A DNA stretch of 64,000 nt. Source: Candidatus Uabimicrobium amorphum. Lineage in GTDB: Bacteria > Planctomycetota > Uabimicrobiia > Uabimicrobiales > Uabimicrobiaceae. Location of the stretch: positions 2,232,001 to 2,296,000 of the forward strand of contig NZ_AP019860.1 in assembly GCF_009002475.1 (NCBI RefSeq), in the 5' to 3' direction. The position numbers and the translations under genes are program-made. A model generated the notes under the pieces. That model saw nothing but the letters and a program-made list of their open reading frames with translations, ran no database searches and was not told the DNA's origin. This document shows, piece by piece, positions 45,502-53,740 of the stretch (its first letter is position 1; the number at the start of each line of letters is the position of its first letter).

Positions 45502-46890
45502 ATGACTATTCCAGTTGTCGCAATATGCGGACGCCCTAATGTAGGAAAATCAACATTGTTTAATGCCATATGTGGTCGTCGAATATCGATTGTAGAACCA
45601 ACAAGTGGTGTTACACGCGACCGCGTAGAGACCTTACTAAAAGTAAAAGACTACTACTATGAACTCATCGATACCGGAGGAATCGGCGTCGTTGACGAGC
45701 ATAGCTTAGAAGATAAAATTTACGATCAAATCAACATCGGTATTCAAAAGGCCGATTTACTATTGTTTGTCGTCGACATCAAAGAGGGTATTACACCTCT
45801 AGACAAAGAGGTTGCGCGTTTACTTCTAAAACAAGAGAAAAAAGCCGTACTCATCGCCAATAAAACCGACGAATCGAAATTTAAAATGGAAGCCCCCAAA
45901 TTTCTACAGTTAGGATTTGGCGAACCTATTTGTATTTCAGCGCAGCAAAGACATGGCATTGACGACATTATGGAGCTTATTGAAGAAAAAGTAACTCCCT
46001 TCAACTGCACAGACTTGGAAAAAGAAGAAAAAGAACTGAAAATTGCAGTTGTTGGCCAACCAAATGCCGGTAAATCGACTTTTATAAACGCACTGGCAAA
46101 CGAAGAACGCGTAATCGTTTCCGAAATTCCAGGTACAACGCGTGACTCGATAGATGTTCGTTTTGAAAAAGACGGTAAAAGTATTCTTGCCATAGACACG
46201 GCGGGTTTGAAAAGACGCAAAAATGTACGCAATTCTATCGAATTTTATAGCCAAGCACGTGCACAACGCGCTATTCGTCGTAGCGATGTGGTGTTGTTCT
46301 TTATCGATGCCACAAAGGATATCACGCGTATAGACCGCGAAATCGCCATGTATGTTCGCGAACAACACAAACCCACGATTATTGTGATCAATAAGTGGGA
46401 TCTAGTTCCTGAGCATTTGGCCACTTCTGATTATGAAGAGTACATTACAAAAACGTTGCCGCATATTTTTTACGCTCCGGTAAGTTTTATTACCGCCAAA
46501 ACCAGTAAAAACGTTACGTCAACTATTCATTTAGCGCGAAGCTTAATAAAACAAGCCCATCGTAGAATAAGCACTGGAGAGCTCAATCGCGTACTCAAAA
46601 CCATTATCATGAAAAAGTCTCCGCGAGTTGTTCGCGGCCAAAAAGTAAAAATATTTTACGGAACTCAGGCCGATGTTAACCCTCCAACAATGGTGTTATT
46701 TTGCAACAAGCCACAGCTCGTTAGCAAAAATTATAAACGCTATATGTTCAACGCTCTTCAAGAAAAATTGCGCCTTGCCGAAATTCCCATTCGCGTAGAA
46801 TTCCGCGATAAGAAGAGTCAGCCAGGACAAAAAGACATCGCCATCAATGAGAACGAAGAACAAATTGACTTTACAGACAAAAATAAGTAG
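45502..46890 (+). CDS. der: GTPase Der (EngA)
   Basis: A 462-residue protein with two tandem G domains: GRPNVGKSTLFN (10-21) with DTGG and NKTDES, then GQPNAGKSTFIN with DTAGLKRR and NKWD. A C-terminal KH-like domain ends in the usual short charged tail. Der is an essential GTPase for 50S ribosomal subunit assembly. Length and domain order are those of the family. It is followed 12 bases later by a membrane protein gene on the same strand, so the three genes der, membrane protein and fur-like probably form an operon. Confidence 0.96.
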   Translation: MTIPVVAICGRPNVGKSTLFNAICGRRISIVEPTSGVTRDRVETLLKVKDYYYELIDTGGIGVVDEHSLEDKIYDQINIGIQKADLLLFVVDIKEGITPLDKEVARLLLKQEKKAVLIANKTDESKFKMEAPKFLQLGFGEPICISAQQRHGIDDIMELIEEKVTPFNCTDLEKEEKELKIAVVGQPNAGKSTFINALANEERVIVSEIPGTTRDSIDVRFEKDGKSILAIDTAGLKRRKNVRNSIEFYSQARAQRAIRRSDVVLFFIDATKDITRIDREIAMYVREQHKPTIIVINKWDLVPEHLATSDYEEYITKTLPHIFYAPVSFITAKTSKNVTSTIHLARSLIKQAHRRISTGELNRVLKTIIMKKSPRVVRGQKVKIFYGTQADVNPPTMVLFCNKPQLVSKNYKRYMFNALQEKLRLAEIPIRVEFRDKKSQPGQKDIAINENEEQIDFTDKNK

Positions 46891-46902
46891 GAGAGAACAG
46901 TT

Positions 46903-47589
46903 TTGAATACATTGTGGGGATTTACTGCTGCTAAAAAAATATTGCATTTTGAAATTGACGAAGAATTATCTCATATACTAATTCGTGCGTGTCCAGCAAC
47001 ACTACTTGGCTGGATTTTAAGTTTCTTTGTGCGTAGCAACGAAACGACCATTAAAATCAATAAAAATCTCTTTGTGTCAGATGAATGGGGATTTTTTAGG
47101 CGCAAAATTATGTACATTCCCGTCAAGAGCATTACTTCTATTTCCATGCGCGAAAGGTTTCGTACATTACTTTTATTTTGTGCCATATTTTGCTTTGTTG
47201 TGTCGATGTTACTTATCTATGCCAGCATACCGTTTTCGGTAACTCTGCGTGTATTGTTATTTTTAATGGGAATTCTGTCTGCTGTTTTCGCCTTTGTTTT
47301 AAAACAACGCGTATTTATTACCATTTACCGTGGAAATCACATTCATGAATTGAATTTTCGCGCCACGCAAAAAGACCTCATTCGTCTGAAGAAAATGCTG
47401 GAAATGATTATGTTTCTCAGTACCGGAGGCAAGAAAAAAGAATTGGCGGAGCTCAAACTGAGCGAAAAAGAACTGCAAGAAGAAATCGCCAATGGGCAAG
47501 ACGAAGTCGACGAAAGCAAAAAAAATCCACCAAAAACGTCGAAAAAAAATGAAGGAAAATCAAAAAGTAAGAAGAAAAAGAAAAAATGA
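46903..47589 (+). CDS. Membrane protein, PH-domain-like, with Lys-rich tail
   Basis: A 228-residue protein. Residues 40-85 (TTIKINKNLFVSDEWGFFRRKIMYIPVKSITSIS) read like the first strands of a bacterial PH domain. Two transmembrane segments follow (about 88-108 and 112-128), then strands and a helix (DLIRLKKMLEMIMFL). The tail is charged and ends in KSKSKKKKKK. The TTG start follows AGGAGAG, an unusual but well-supported choice. The last bases overlap the ATG of the Fur-family gene (ATGA). Function unknown. Confidence 0.6.
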   Translation: MNTLWGFTAAKKILHFEIDEELSHILIRACPATLLGWILSFFVRSNETTIKINKNLFVSDEWGFFRRKIMYIPVKSITSISMRERFRTLLLFCAIFCFVVSMLLIYASIPFSVTLRVLLFLMGILSAVFAFVLKQRVFITIYRGNHIHELNFRATQKDLIRLKKMLEMIMFLSTGGKKKELAELKLSEKELQEEIANGQDEVDESKKNPPKTSKKNEGKSKSKKKKKK

Positions 47590-48050
47590 GTAAAAACAAC
47601 CCTGTTCCTGAAAAAGACATTCACCAATTTTGCGAATTTCTAAAGAGTAGAAAACTCAAATTTACTACGGAACGAAAGAAGATTTTAGACGAAGTTTACG
47701 CATACTCTTCTCACTTTCAAGCAGAAGATTTACTGTTCTCCATGAGAAAACGTGGTGTAAACGTTTCCAAAGCAACCATTTACAGAACTTTACCTGTCAT
47801 AGTGGACTGTGGCTTATTACGCAAAGTACACCTAAGTGACAAACAAACGTATTACGAATACGTACACGACGATAATCAACCACATCATCACTTTATCTGT
47901 AATAACTGTGGTAGTGTCACTAAATTTACGGATAAAAAAATAGACGAACTACTACAAAGTGTGGCAAGAGAAATCGACTTTGTAGTGCAATCACATATCA
48001 TCGAAATGCAAGGTTATTGCCGCCACTGTAAATTTGCGATACCTGAATGA
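47586..48050 (+). CDS. Fur/PerR family metalloregulator
   Basis: A 154-residue protein with a winged helix (LKFTTERKKILDEVY, then VNVSKATIYRTLPVIVDCGLL) and the Fur-type dimerisation domain: DNQPHHHFICNNCG and GYCRHC, giving a structural zinc site at Cys105, Cys108, Cys145 and Cys148. The His-rich HHHF motif is part of the regulatory metal site. It represses target genes in response to iron, peroxide or zinc; which one cannot be fixed from sequence. It overlaps the upstream gene by four bases and is presumably translated by coupling. Confidence 0.9.
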   Translation: MSKNNPVPEKDIHQFCEFLKSRKLKFTTERKKILDEVYAYSSHFQAEDLLFSMRKRGVNVSKATIYRTLPVIVDCGLLRKVHLSDKQTYYEYVHDDNQPHHHFICNNCGSVTKFTDKKIDELLQSVAREIDFVVQSHIIEMQGYCRHCKFAIPE

Positions 48051-48127
48051 TATAGCGATGTATATGAAACACACAGTTTGAAAGACATAGTTCGTAGTAA
48101 ACGTACACCTAACTGTATTTGAAGAAC

Positions 48128-48148
48128 GGGCGGACACTAGGTCCGCCC
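48128..48148. repeat. GGGCGGAC hairpin repeat, copy 1
   Basis: GGGCGGAC-ACTAG-GTCCGCCC, an 8-base perfect stem, preceded by GAAC and followed by CCTACATTTCC. The same context recurs twice at 58951-59107. It lies between the fur-like gene and a decayed gene and could act as a terminator. Confidence 0.75.
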
Positions 48149-48193
48149 CTACATTTCCAACGCAACTCCCATAAACAAAACATTTTGCCAAGT

Positions 48194-48564
48194 CTAATTT
48201 ATGTAAATAGGGCTTGTTAAAATCCACAGCGTTCCGTCTTTGTATATTTCTGCGCGATAAATCCCTTTTCCTGGGAGAGATTGTGCAAAGGAAGCGGTAT
48301 TTTTCTCGATGATTTGCTTTCCATCGCGAAAAATGCGAACCGTTGCTGTTTGCGGAAGACGAATATCCAATTGTGCGTTTTTGTCATAAACAACTTCATC
48401 GCCGATAATCCCCCCATTTTGCGGAGAACCGTAACGCATCGCAAATCCTTTGCTATCACCTAAATAGTCAAAAGTAAGAAACGTACGACCGCGCCACCGG
48501 GAATAATGAGTGCACACCCGCCACAAAAAAAAGTAATACATATGAGAATTAGTACTTTGTACAT
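48194..48564 (-). pseudogene. Remnant of a lipoprotein gene, possibly CehA/McbA-type metallohydrolase
   Basis: On the minus strand an ATG at 48564, preceded by TAGGAAAAC, opens a fine lipoprotein signal peptide (MYKVLILICITFFCGGCAL, lipobox CGGC). That frame hits a stop about 15 residues after the Cys. From GRTFLTFDYLGDSKGF onward another frame continues for about 100 residues to YRAEIYKDGTLWILTSPIYIN, which reads like the C-terminus of PHP-type CehA/McbA metallohydrolases. The simplest reading is that the central catalytic region was deleted and the frame lost. A slip in the run of eight T's at the signal peptide is another possibility. The continuous frame to 48646 exists but lacks a sensible start. 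Confidence 0.5.
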
Positions 48565-48776
48565 GATGTTTTCCTATAACTTGAAAATATTCATACACAT
48601 CCCTAAAATCGTGAGGATAGACTTTGATTATTGTAACATACTTCACAACCGCAACGTATTTTTCTGTAATATTTTGTCATCATAGTTGTGTGTCGTAAAA
48701 TTACGCCAAACTGTATTCAAACGACAAGGGAACAAAGTCTGCACTGCATTTCCATCATGATTCATACAACAAAGTT

Positions 48777-49334
48777 TCATGCATATTTTCCGCGGCAAAA
48801 TTGCTGATACGAATAGATGATACTCATCATCGCGATCAAAACCCAAATCGTTACTTTCCATAACATGGGAATGGAAAACTCCAGTAGTAAAAGCACCACA
48901 CTGATCTCAAAAGCGATTGCAGCGCTGGCACATGTTTCCGGAGTGATAATCGATAGAGAAATTAAAAAACAAAAGGCAAAAAGTGCTAGAGATGTACAAA
49001 CAAAAAGTATAGAACTTACCTCAAAACTACACCATAGCAGAATACTAATGAGTAGCAGTGCTATTACTCCTACGCGTAGACTTAACTTTACCCACCATAC
49101 TGCCGCGCGCGACGCGGTTAAACTCACCAGGAACATCAGATTTTTTTTACTTTGCTCGGTACTGAACGATGTGACGCCTAAAAACAATATATATAGCTGC
49201 CAAATACCTATGGTGAAATATTCGCGATACTCCCTATCTACCGCAATAAACTGTAGTACAACTACCGCAACGATTGTCAATAATGTCATTGCCTGGATCG
49301 TGCGCCATTCTTTCCAAAAAAGAGCTTTCATCAT
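48777..49334 (-). CDS. ABC-2 type permease-like membrane protein
   Basis: A 185-residue protein with six hydrophobic segments and the opening MKALFWKEWRTIQAM, which matches the KEWR start of ABC-2 exporter permeases, including that of the gene just upstream. SFSTEQSKKNLMFLVSLTASRAAVWWVKL is the usual cytoplasmic coupling-helix region. It is the last gene of the GntR-ABC-permease operon, 10 bases after the larger permease, with a good AGGAG site. The two permeases probably form a heterodimer with the ATPase. The exported substrate is unknown. Confidence 0.72.
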   Translation of the reverse strand: MMKALFWKEWRTIQAMTLLTIVAVVVLQFIAVDREYREYFTIGIWQLYILFLGVTSFSTEQSKKNLMFLVSLTASRAAVWWVKLSLRVGVIALLLISILLWCSFEVSSILFVCTSLALFAFCFLISLSIITPETCASAAIAFEISVVLLLLEFSIPMLWKVTIWVLIAMMSIIYSYQQFCRGKYA

Positions 49335-49344
49335 ACCTATTCTC

Positions 49345-51309
49345 CTAATTTATCGCTTCAAATCCATTTTTTATGTAGTAAATTTTACGGTCATTGTCTT
49401 CATAGAAAATCCCACCGTCGCGATCGACAAATACAATATAGCAACTGCGAGGTATCTTGGTTTTATAAAACCTTTGCTCTTTGACATCGAAATAGTAATA
49501 TGTTTCCTCATTTGATCGAAAACACACCTTACCATTTGAGTACAGCAAATAACCTCTTTGTGGAGCAAATTGGTATTCCTGTTGATACAATATCTTCTTT
49601 GTGGAAAAATCCATTTGCTGTATACCATTTTCCGTTAACAGCATAAACTGTCGTTCATTTTGATGTAAAAAGCGCCCCTCCAGTTTTGTGGTGTTTCCGT
49701 TCTCCATGTTGATTAAAAGGACTTTTTCTTGATGTTTCTTATCGTAATAACGAACGATACAATCATTGCTCGCGGCATTTATGCGTAAACGCGATACAAA
49801 AAACACATCTTTTTCATTGTATTCGTAGACTTTTTTCAGGGTATTTTTTTGCAGATCTTTCACCCAAAACGCCCGATTTAAGTCACGTCTTTTTTCTACA
49901 ACCAAAAACCTGTTGGCAACGATATAATTCATTACAATAGACGCGGGATTTTCGTTGATTAAAACTGTGTCGCCAATGCTGTCATCGACAATTTTTTCTC
50001 TTTTTTGCAAATTCATTTTTATCAACGTGCCACTCTGCTGACGAAAAAAATACGCGTAACTTTCACTTGCCCCTTCAAAGCGAAAATCTTTATCAATGAG
50101 ATAGGAGATGGTGTGTTGTAATGTATCCGCAATTTTGAAAACGTGTAGTTTACTTTTCCCTACCAACAACAAACGATTCCCTTGAAAATCAACATCTTTG
50201 CAGTCTTTAAAATCAGAAGATATATCGTATTTCTTTTTCGTGTTGTGGTTATATACATAATACTTCTTCGCAACTGGCAATCCCCACTTAAATTCCATAC
50301 TCCAACAAAAAATATATTCGTTACTGTAGGAAAAAGCAGTGCAGTATAAACCTAAATCTTGTATTGTTTTTGTTTCGTAATTGAAAATACTCATTTTTCC
50401 ATCGTACAGATTGCCTCTACGATTGCGTATTTGTGAATTAGAAAAGAAGATGTTGCCCTCGAAGTGGCGATACTCCACTTGGTCATATGTAGTATTAAAA
50501 AACAGCGCAAGACAAACGATCGCTGTTCCACAAGGAATAAATAGTGTCGTAATTTTTTGAAAAATCGCGCGCTGTACAAAAATTTTATAACTGACGAGTA
50601 AACTACAAATCCCCACGCAGCAAAAGATCAACATAATGTACTCTTCTGCTACCCACCATGAAAAATCATGGTGCTCAGGGTGCAATTGCCCCATCTTGAA
50701 GTCGCGATAGATACAAAACAATTCGACAAAGAATAATAAACCCACCAACGCATTTCCCCACCGCATTTTCGTATTCAAGACAAATGGGATCGTTAATAAA
50801 ATTGCCACAACCCCTAAAAATTCAACTGGTATATAGGAAAAACTCAATGCCTTTACTAAAAAGGTGAAAAATCCGCATGAAGCGCAAAAGATAGCGATGC
50901 TGGTAAAAGCAATAATAAAACTATGAGAAAAAATAGATGACGCGACCATCGCCACCATAGTTAAAGCGAAATAAACCGCATAGAACCAAGGACCTAGAGC
51001 ATAAGTATAAAACGCGCCATGAAAAATAAGTGATGTGAGCGCAATATAAAAAAGTCGTATGCTCCAAACACGGCGTCGTGAAATAGGCAAGGCTGCGGTA
51101 AATTCCCCGCTATTTTGTTCCTCGTCACCAACAAAAACCACAGCAGGCAGTAGCATCGCCCAAAAAAGAGAATTGAGTGTACACACCAAATACGCCGCCA
51201 AGTCACTCTCTTTACCAAGCGTGATCAAAATGGCAAACAAATTTAAGCAGACAAACAGCAAAAACATCATGCGCGTTTTACGCCATTCTTTCCATATCAG
51301 CTGTATCAT
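49345..51309 (-). CDS. ABC-2 permease fused to a large C-terminal beta-rich domain
   Basis: A 654-residue protein. Residues about 1-265 contain seven or eight hydrophobic segments with MIQLIWKEWRKTRMM at the start and EEQNSGEFTAALPISRRRVW as coupling region, as in ABC-2 permeases. The remaining 390 residues follow a last membrane segment (TLFIPCGTAIVCLALFF) and form about ten repeated beta-strand sets with WD40/TolB-like rhythm (for example KKYDISSDFKDCKDVDFQGNRLLLVG). They look like a beta-propeller outside the membrane. ATG 51309 overlaps the ATPase stop (ATGA) and has GGAGG upstream; the open frame extends to 51333. The fusion is unusual for this transporter type. Confidence 0.75.
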   Translation of the reverse strand: MIQLIWKEWRKTRMMFLLFVCLNLFAILITLGKESDLAAYLVCTLNSLFWAMLLPAVVFVGDEEQNSGEFTAALPISRRRVWSIRLFYIALTSLIFHGAFYTYALGPWFYAVYFALTMVAMVASSIFSHSFIIAFTSIAIFCASCGFFTFLVKALSFSYIPVEFLGVVAILLTIPFVLNTKMRWGNALVGLLFFVELFCIYRDFKMGQLHPEHHDFSWWVAEEYIMLIFCCVGICSLLVSYKIFVQRAIFQKITTLFIPCGTAIVCLALFFNTTYDQVEYRHFEGNIFFSNSQIRNRRGNLYDGKMSIFNYETKTIQDLGLYCTAFSYSNEYIFCWSMEFKWGLPVAKKYYVYNHNTKKKYDISSDFKDCKDVDFQGNRLLLVGKSKLHVFKIADTLQHTISYLIDKDFRFEGASESYAYFFRQQSGTLIKMNLQKREKIVDDSIGDTVLINENPASIVMNYIVANRFLVVEKRRDLNRAFWVKDLQKNTLKKVYEYNEKDVFFVSRLRINAASNDCIVRYYDKKHQEKVLLINMENGNTTKLEGRFLHQNERQFMLLTENGIQQMDFSTKKILYQQEYQFAPQRGYLLYSNGKVCFRSNEETYYYFDVKEQRFYKTKIPRSCYIVFVDRDGGIFYEDNDRKIYYIKNGFEAIN

Positions 51310-52193
51310 ATGGTGGCCTCCTCTGTTAGACATTCCACAAAAACATCCTCTAAACTCATGTGTACCGCACGAACCTCTTTTGCTCCCATATCGCGCAGTT
51401 GCTGTTCATGAGTAGAGCTATAATCGCGCACCGTCAGCATATATTCTCTCCCAAGTTGTTGTTGGTGCAGTACACCTTCTAAATCTATACTTTCTGGGAG
51501 CACATCAAAAGAAACTTGTATTTTGCGAAAGGTGTTTTTCAGCTCTTCGACAGAATAGGTTTTGTGTATCTTTCCATTTTGCAAAAAACCAATCTGATCG
51601 GCGATGCGCTCCACATCTTGCAAAAGATGCGAAGAAATCACCACGGTATGGTCTTCTTTTTCAACAGTATCGACAACACAATCTAAAAATTCACGACGTA
51701 CTGCTACATCCAACCCCGCAGTGGCTTCGTCGAGAATCAATAACTTGGGGCGATGCGCCATCGCCATTGTGAGTAACAGTTTGCTCTTAAATCCCCGCGA
51801 AAGTGTTTTTATTTTTGCTTTGTAATTCAAGGTAAATTTCTCCGCCAATTCCTTTTCGTAATTAGAATCCCACGTAGGATAAAAACGCGAAACAAACCAT
51901 AGAATTTCTTTTACCGTCATCCATTCGTACATTTGTAAACCATCGGCAACATAACCCACTTGCTGACGTATTTTCCAATCATCCCGCTGTGAATCTAGTC
52001 CAAAAACCGTTGATTGCCCACTTGTCGGATGCGAAAGTCCTAACAATGTGCGTAGTAGCGTGGTTTTTCCCACACCATTTTTACCAACAAGCGCGTAAAC
52101 GACCCCCGAGGAGATATTCAAATTGACATTGTCGAGAACCTGGTTTTTGCCAAATTTTTTACATAGATTTTGTATTGAAATGACTTCACTCAT
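51306..52193 (-). CDS. ABC transporter ATP-binding protein
   Basis: A 295-residue ABC ATPase: Walker A GKNGVGKT (37-44), signature LSRGFKSK (131-138), Walker B LLILDEA (151-157) and the D-loop GLD. LSRGFKSKL deviates from LSGGQ but is common in YtrB-type exporters. About 80 residues after the ATPase core match the short C-terminal domain of this group. It overlaps the GntR gene by eight bases upstream and the permease by four bases downstream. It energises the two ABC-2 permeases of the operon. Confidence 0.92.
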   Translation of the reverse strand: MSEVISIQNLCKKFGKNQVLDNVNLNISSGVVYALVGKNGVGKTTLLRTLLGLSHPTSGQSTVFGLDSQRDDWKIRQQVGYVADGLQMYEWMTVKEILWFVSRFYPTWDSNYEKELAEKFTLNYKAKIKTLSRGFKSKLLLTMAMAHRPKLLILDEATAGLDVAVRREFLDCVVDTVEKEDHTVVISSHLLQDVERIADQIGFLQNGKIHKTYSVEELKNTFRKIQVSFDVLPESIDLEGVLHQQQLGREYMLTVRDYSSTHEQQLRDMGAKEVRAVHMSLEDVFVECLTEEATI

Positions 52194-52587
52194 GGTCGAT
52201 CTCCTTTATATTTTTAAACTCCGCAATTTTTTCCTCTAGTACATTGCGAATTTCATCGAAATTCATTCCAAGGTTCAATCCCTCGACAATCGCTGGAGCC
52301 ATTTTTTCTCCGACCAAACGCTTTTTCTCGTTTTCGGTGTAAACATCTTGCGTCACCATAACAAAAACCCCTTTTCCTTTGTGTGTGCGAACGACATTGT
52401 TTCTCTCTAACTCGCGATATGCCTTCGCCACAGTATTGGGATTTACCACCAACTGTTTGGCAAGTTCGCGTACTGAGGGAAGCTTGTCATTTTCCTTCAA
52501 GCGTTGCGATGCAACCGCATGCTCAATGTGATCCATGATTTGTTTATAGATAGGAATACTTGACTCTGGCTGAATTTGAATAAACAT
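52186..52587 (-). CDS. GntR family regulator, YtrA type
   Basis: A 133-residue protein with an N-terminal winged helix (SIPIYKQIMDHIEHAVAS, then KLPSVRELAKQLVVNPNTVAKAYRELERN) and a short helical dimerisation tail, the architecture of the YtrA subfamily. These repress adjacent ABC transporter operons, often those induced by cell-envelope stress. It is the first gene of the operon and overlaps the ATPase gene. A palindromic operator candidate lies 40-85 bases upstream. Confidence 0.9.
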   Translation of the reverse strand: MFIQIQPESSIPIYKQIMDHIEHAVASQRLKENDKLPSVRELAKQLVVNPNTVAKAYRELERNNVVRTHKGKGVFVMVTQDVYTENEKKRLVGEKMAPAIVEGLNLGMNFDEIRNVLEEKIAEFKNIKEIDHE

Positions 52588-52626
52588 TCATGTCCTTCCT
52601 TTCTGTGCAATACTTCAAAAACAACA

Positions 52627-52672
52627 CTGTATTAGTTCAGCAGTACAGTACTGTATTAGTGTATTAATACAG
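52627..52672 (-). promoter_or_regulatory. Probable operator for the GntR/YtrA-type repressor
   Basis: CTGTATTA occurs at 52627-52634 and again at 52651-52658, and inverted as TAATACAG at 52665-52672. The centre contains the perfect palindrome GTATTAATAC (52661-52670). The position just upstream of the GntR start and the AT-rich GTATTAATAC core fit autoregulation by this subfamily. Confidence 0.6.
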
Positions 52673-52728
52673 ATTACTTTCGTCAATAGTTTTTTTGAAA
52701 TTTTTTAAATGAGCATTGCGATTTGTTA

Positions 52729-52758
52729 TTGATGACTCTTTGGTGGGTGTTTTATAAT
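52729..52758 (+). promoter_or_regulatory. Candidate promoter for the unknown membrane protein gene
   Basis: TTGATG (52729-52734) and a perfect TATAAT (52753-52758) with an 18-base spacer, about 45 bases before the start of the plus-strand gene. Confidence 0.5.
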
Positions 52759-52804
52759 ATGGTTTGTGGCAAAACGTTCCTGATACCTCTGGAAGGAAAT
52801 GAAA

Positions 52805-53731
52805 ATGAAAAAAAATGCTTTTGTTATTGTTTTATATCTGACAGCTCTAATATCGTTTGCTTGCGTGTGCTTTCTCGCCAGGTACTATGTTCCCGCGTAC
52901 AAAGAAATATTTAGAGATTTTGGTATGGCGCTTCCTATCATATCCATCTATTCCCTCATGATTTCCGATACTATTGCAATCTATTTCTTCCCTGCAATTG
53001 CATGTGCGTTGATCATAACCACTGTTGTTTGGACCTTGCCATCCATCGCATTCAAAACGGTGGGCTTTTGCTTTCTGATACTAGCCAACACTTTATTAGG
53101 GGCTATTCTTTATGGCGGGGTACTGGTAAGTGCTTCACACTTACAACCAGCTTCTATTTTAACATATGCGTTACAAGATAAGAGCAGTGACTTAAGTTCC
53201 ACCTACCAAAAAATCGTAGACGAGGCCAAATCACCGCAATTTGTCCAAGAGTTGCAAAACGCTCCCGCGAAATTTTTGGAGATAGGAATTCACGCCTTGG
53301 CGGATGCAAACAATGAAATAACTGTGGAGCTTATCGACAAAGCTTTACAAGAAAACGTTTGGCAGCAAGCGCAATTCTCAAAAGATTTACATCATACTCA
53401 GTGGAAACTTTTAGCGGTGAGTATCTACGCTTTGTATAGAATCCAGGGGAAATATCCCGAAGAAATATCTAAAAAAATAGAAGTTTTCCATCATAGTGAA
53501 AAATTTCTTCCCGCAGTGCGCTTTATGTGTCGCGACAAAAGCGTTTTGTCTGACGTAATAAAATATTACACTCCTGATTTTGCCCGTCAATTGGCCACGT
53601 GGTCTCCTGAGAGCGTCGGAAAAAACTCGCAGCCGCAAGTCAATTTTAAAGATATTTCCTCACACGATATGTTGCAGTGCATTACTCAAGCGATGCATAT
53701 GTTGCAGTATATTACTCAATACCAACATTAG
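52805..53731 (+). CDS. Membrane protein of unknown function
   Basis: A 308-residue protein with four hydrophobic segments in the first 125 residues (for example AFVIVLYLTALISFACVCFL and KTVGFCFLILANTLLGAILYG), then about 180 soluble, mostly helical residues. I recognise no family. The ending MLQCITQAMHMLQYITQYQH contains an imperfect internal duplication (MLQCITQ / MLQYITQ). ATG 52805 is favoured because AAGGAA lies seven bases upstream; ATG 52799 would overlap that site. It is convergent with the WD40 kinase gene, only nine bases away. Confidence 0.6.
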   Translation: MKKNAFVIVLYLTALISFACVCFLARYYVPAYKEIFRDFGMALPIISIYSLMISDTIAIYFFPAIACALIITTVVWTLPSIAFKTVGFCFLILANTLLGAILYGGVLVSASHLQPASILTYALQDKSSDLSSTYQKIVDEAKSPQFVQELQNAPAKFLEIGIHALADANNEITVELIDKALQENVWQQAQFSKDLHHTQWKLLAVSIYALYRIQGKYPEEISKKIEVFHHSEKFLPAVRFMCRDKSVLSDVIKYYTPDFARQLATWSPESVGKNSQPQVNFKDISSHDMLQCITQAMHMLQYITQYQH

Positions 53732-53740
53732 GTCATTCGA

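Noticed and set aside
48643..48861. Minus-strand open frame of 72 codons between the decayed gene and the permease
   Set aside because: No ribosome site or motif, and it overlaps the start of the likely permease transcript end. I regard this gap as non-coding.
48817..49515. Plus-strand open frame of 232 codons
   Set aside because: It runs antisense across two permease genes and has no ribosome site or recognisable motif.
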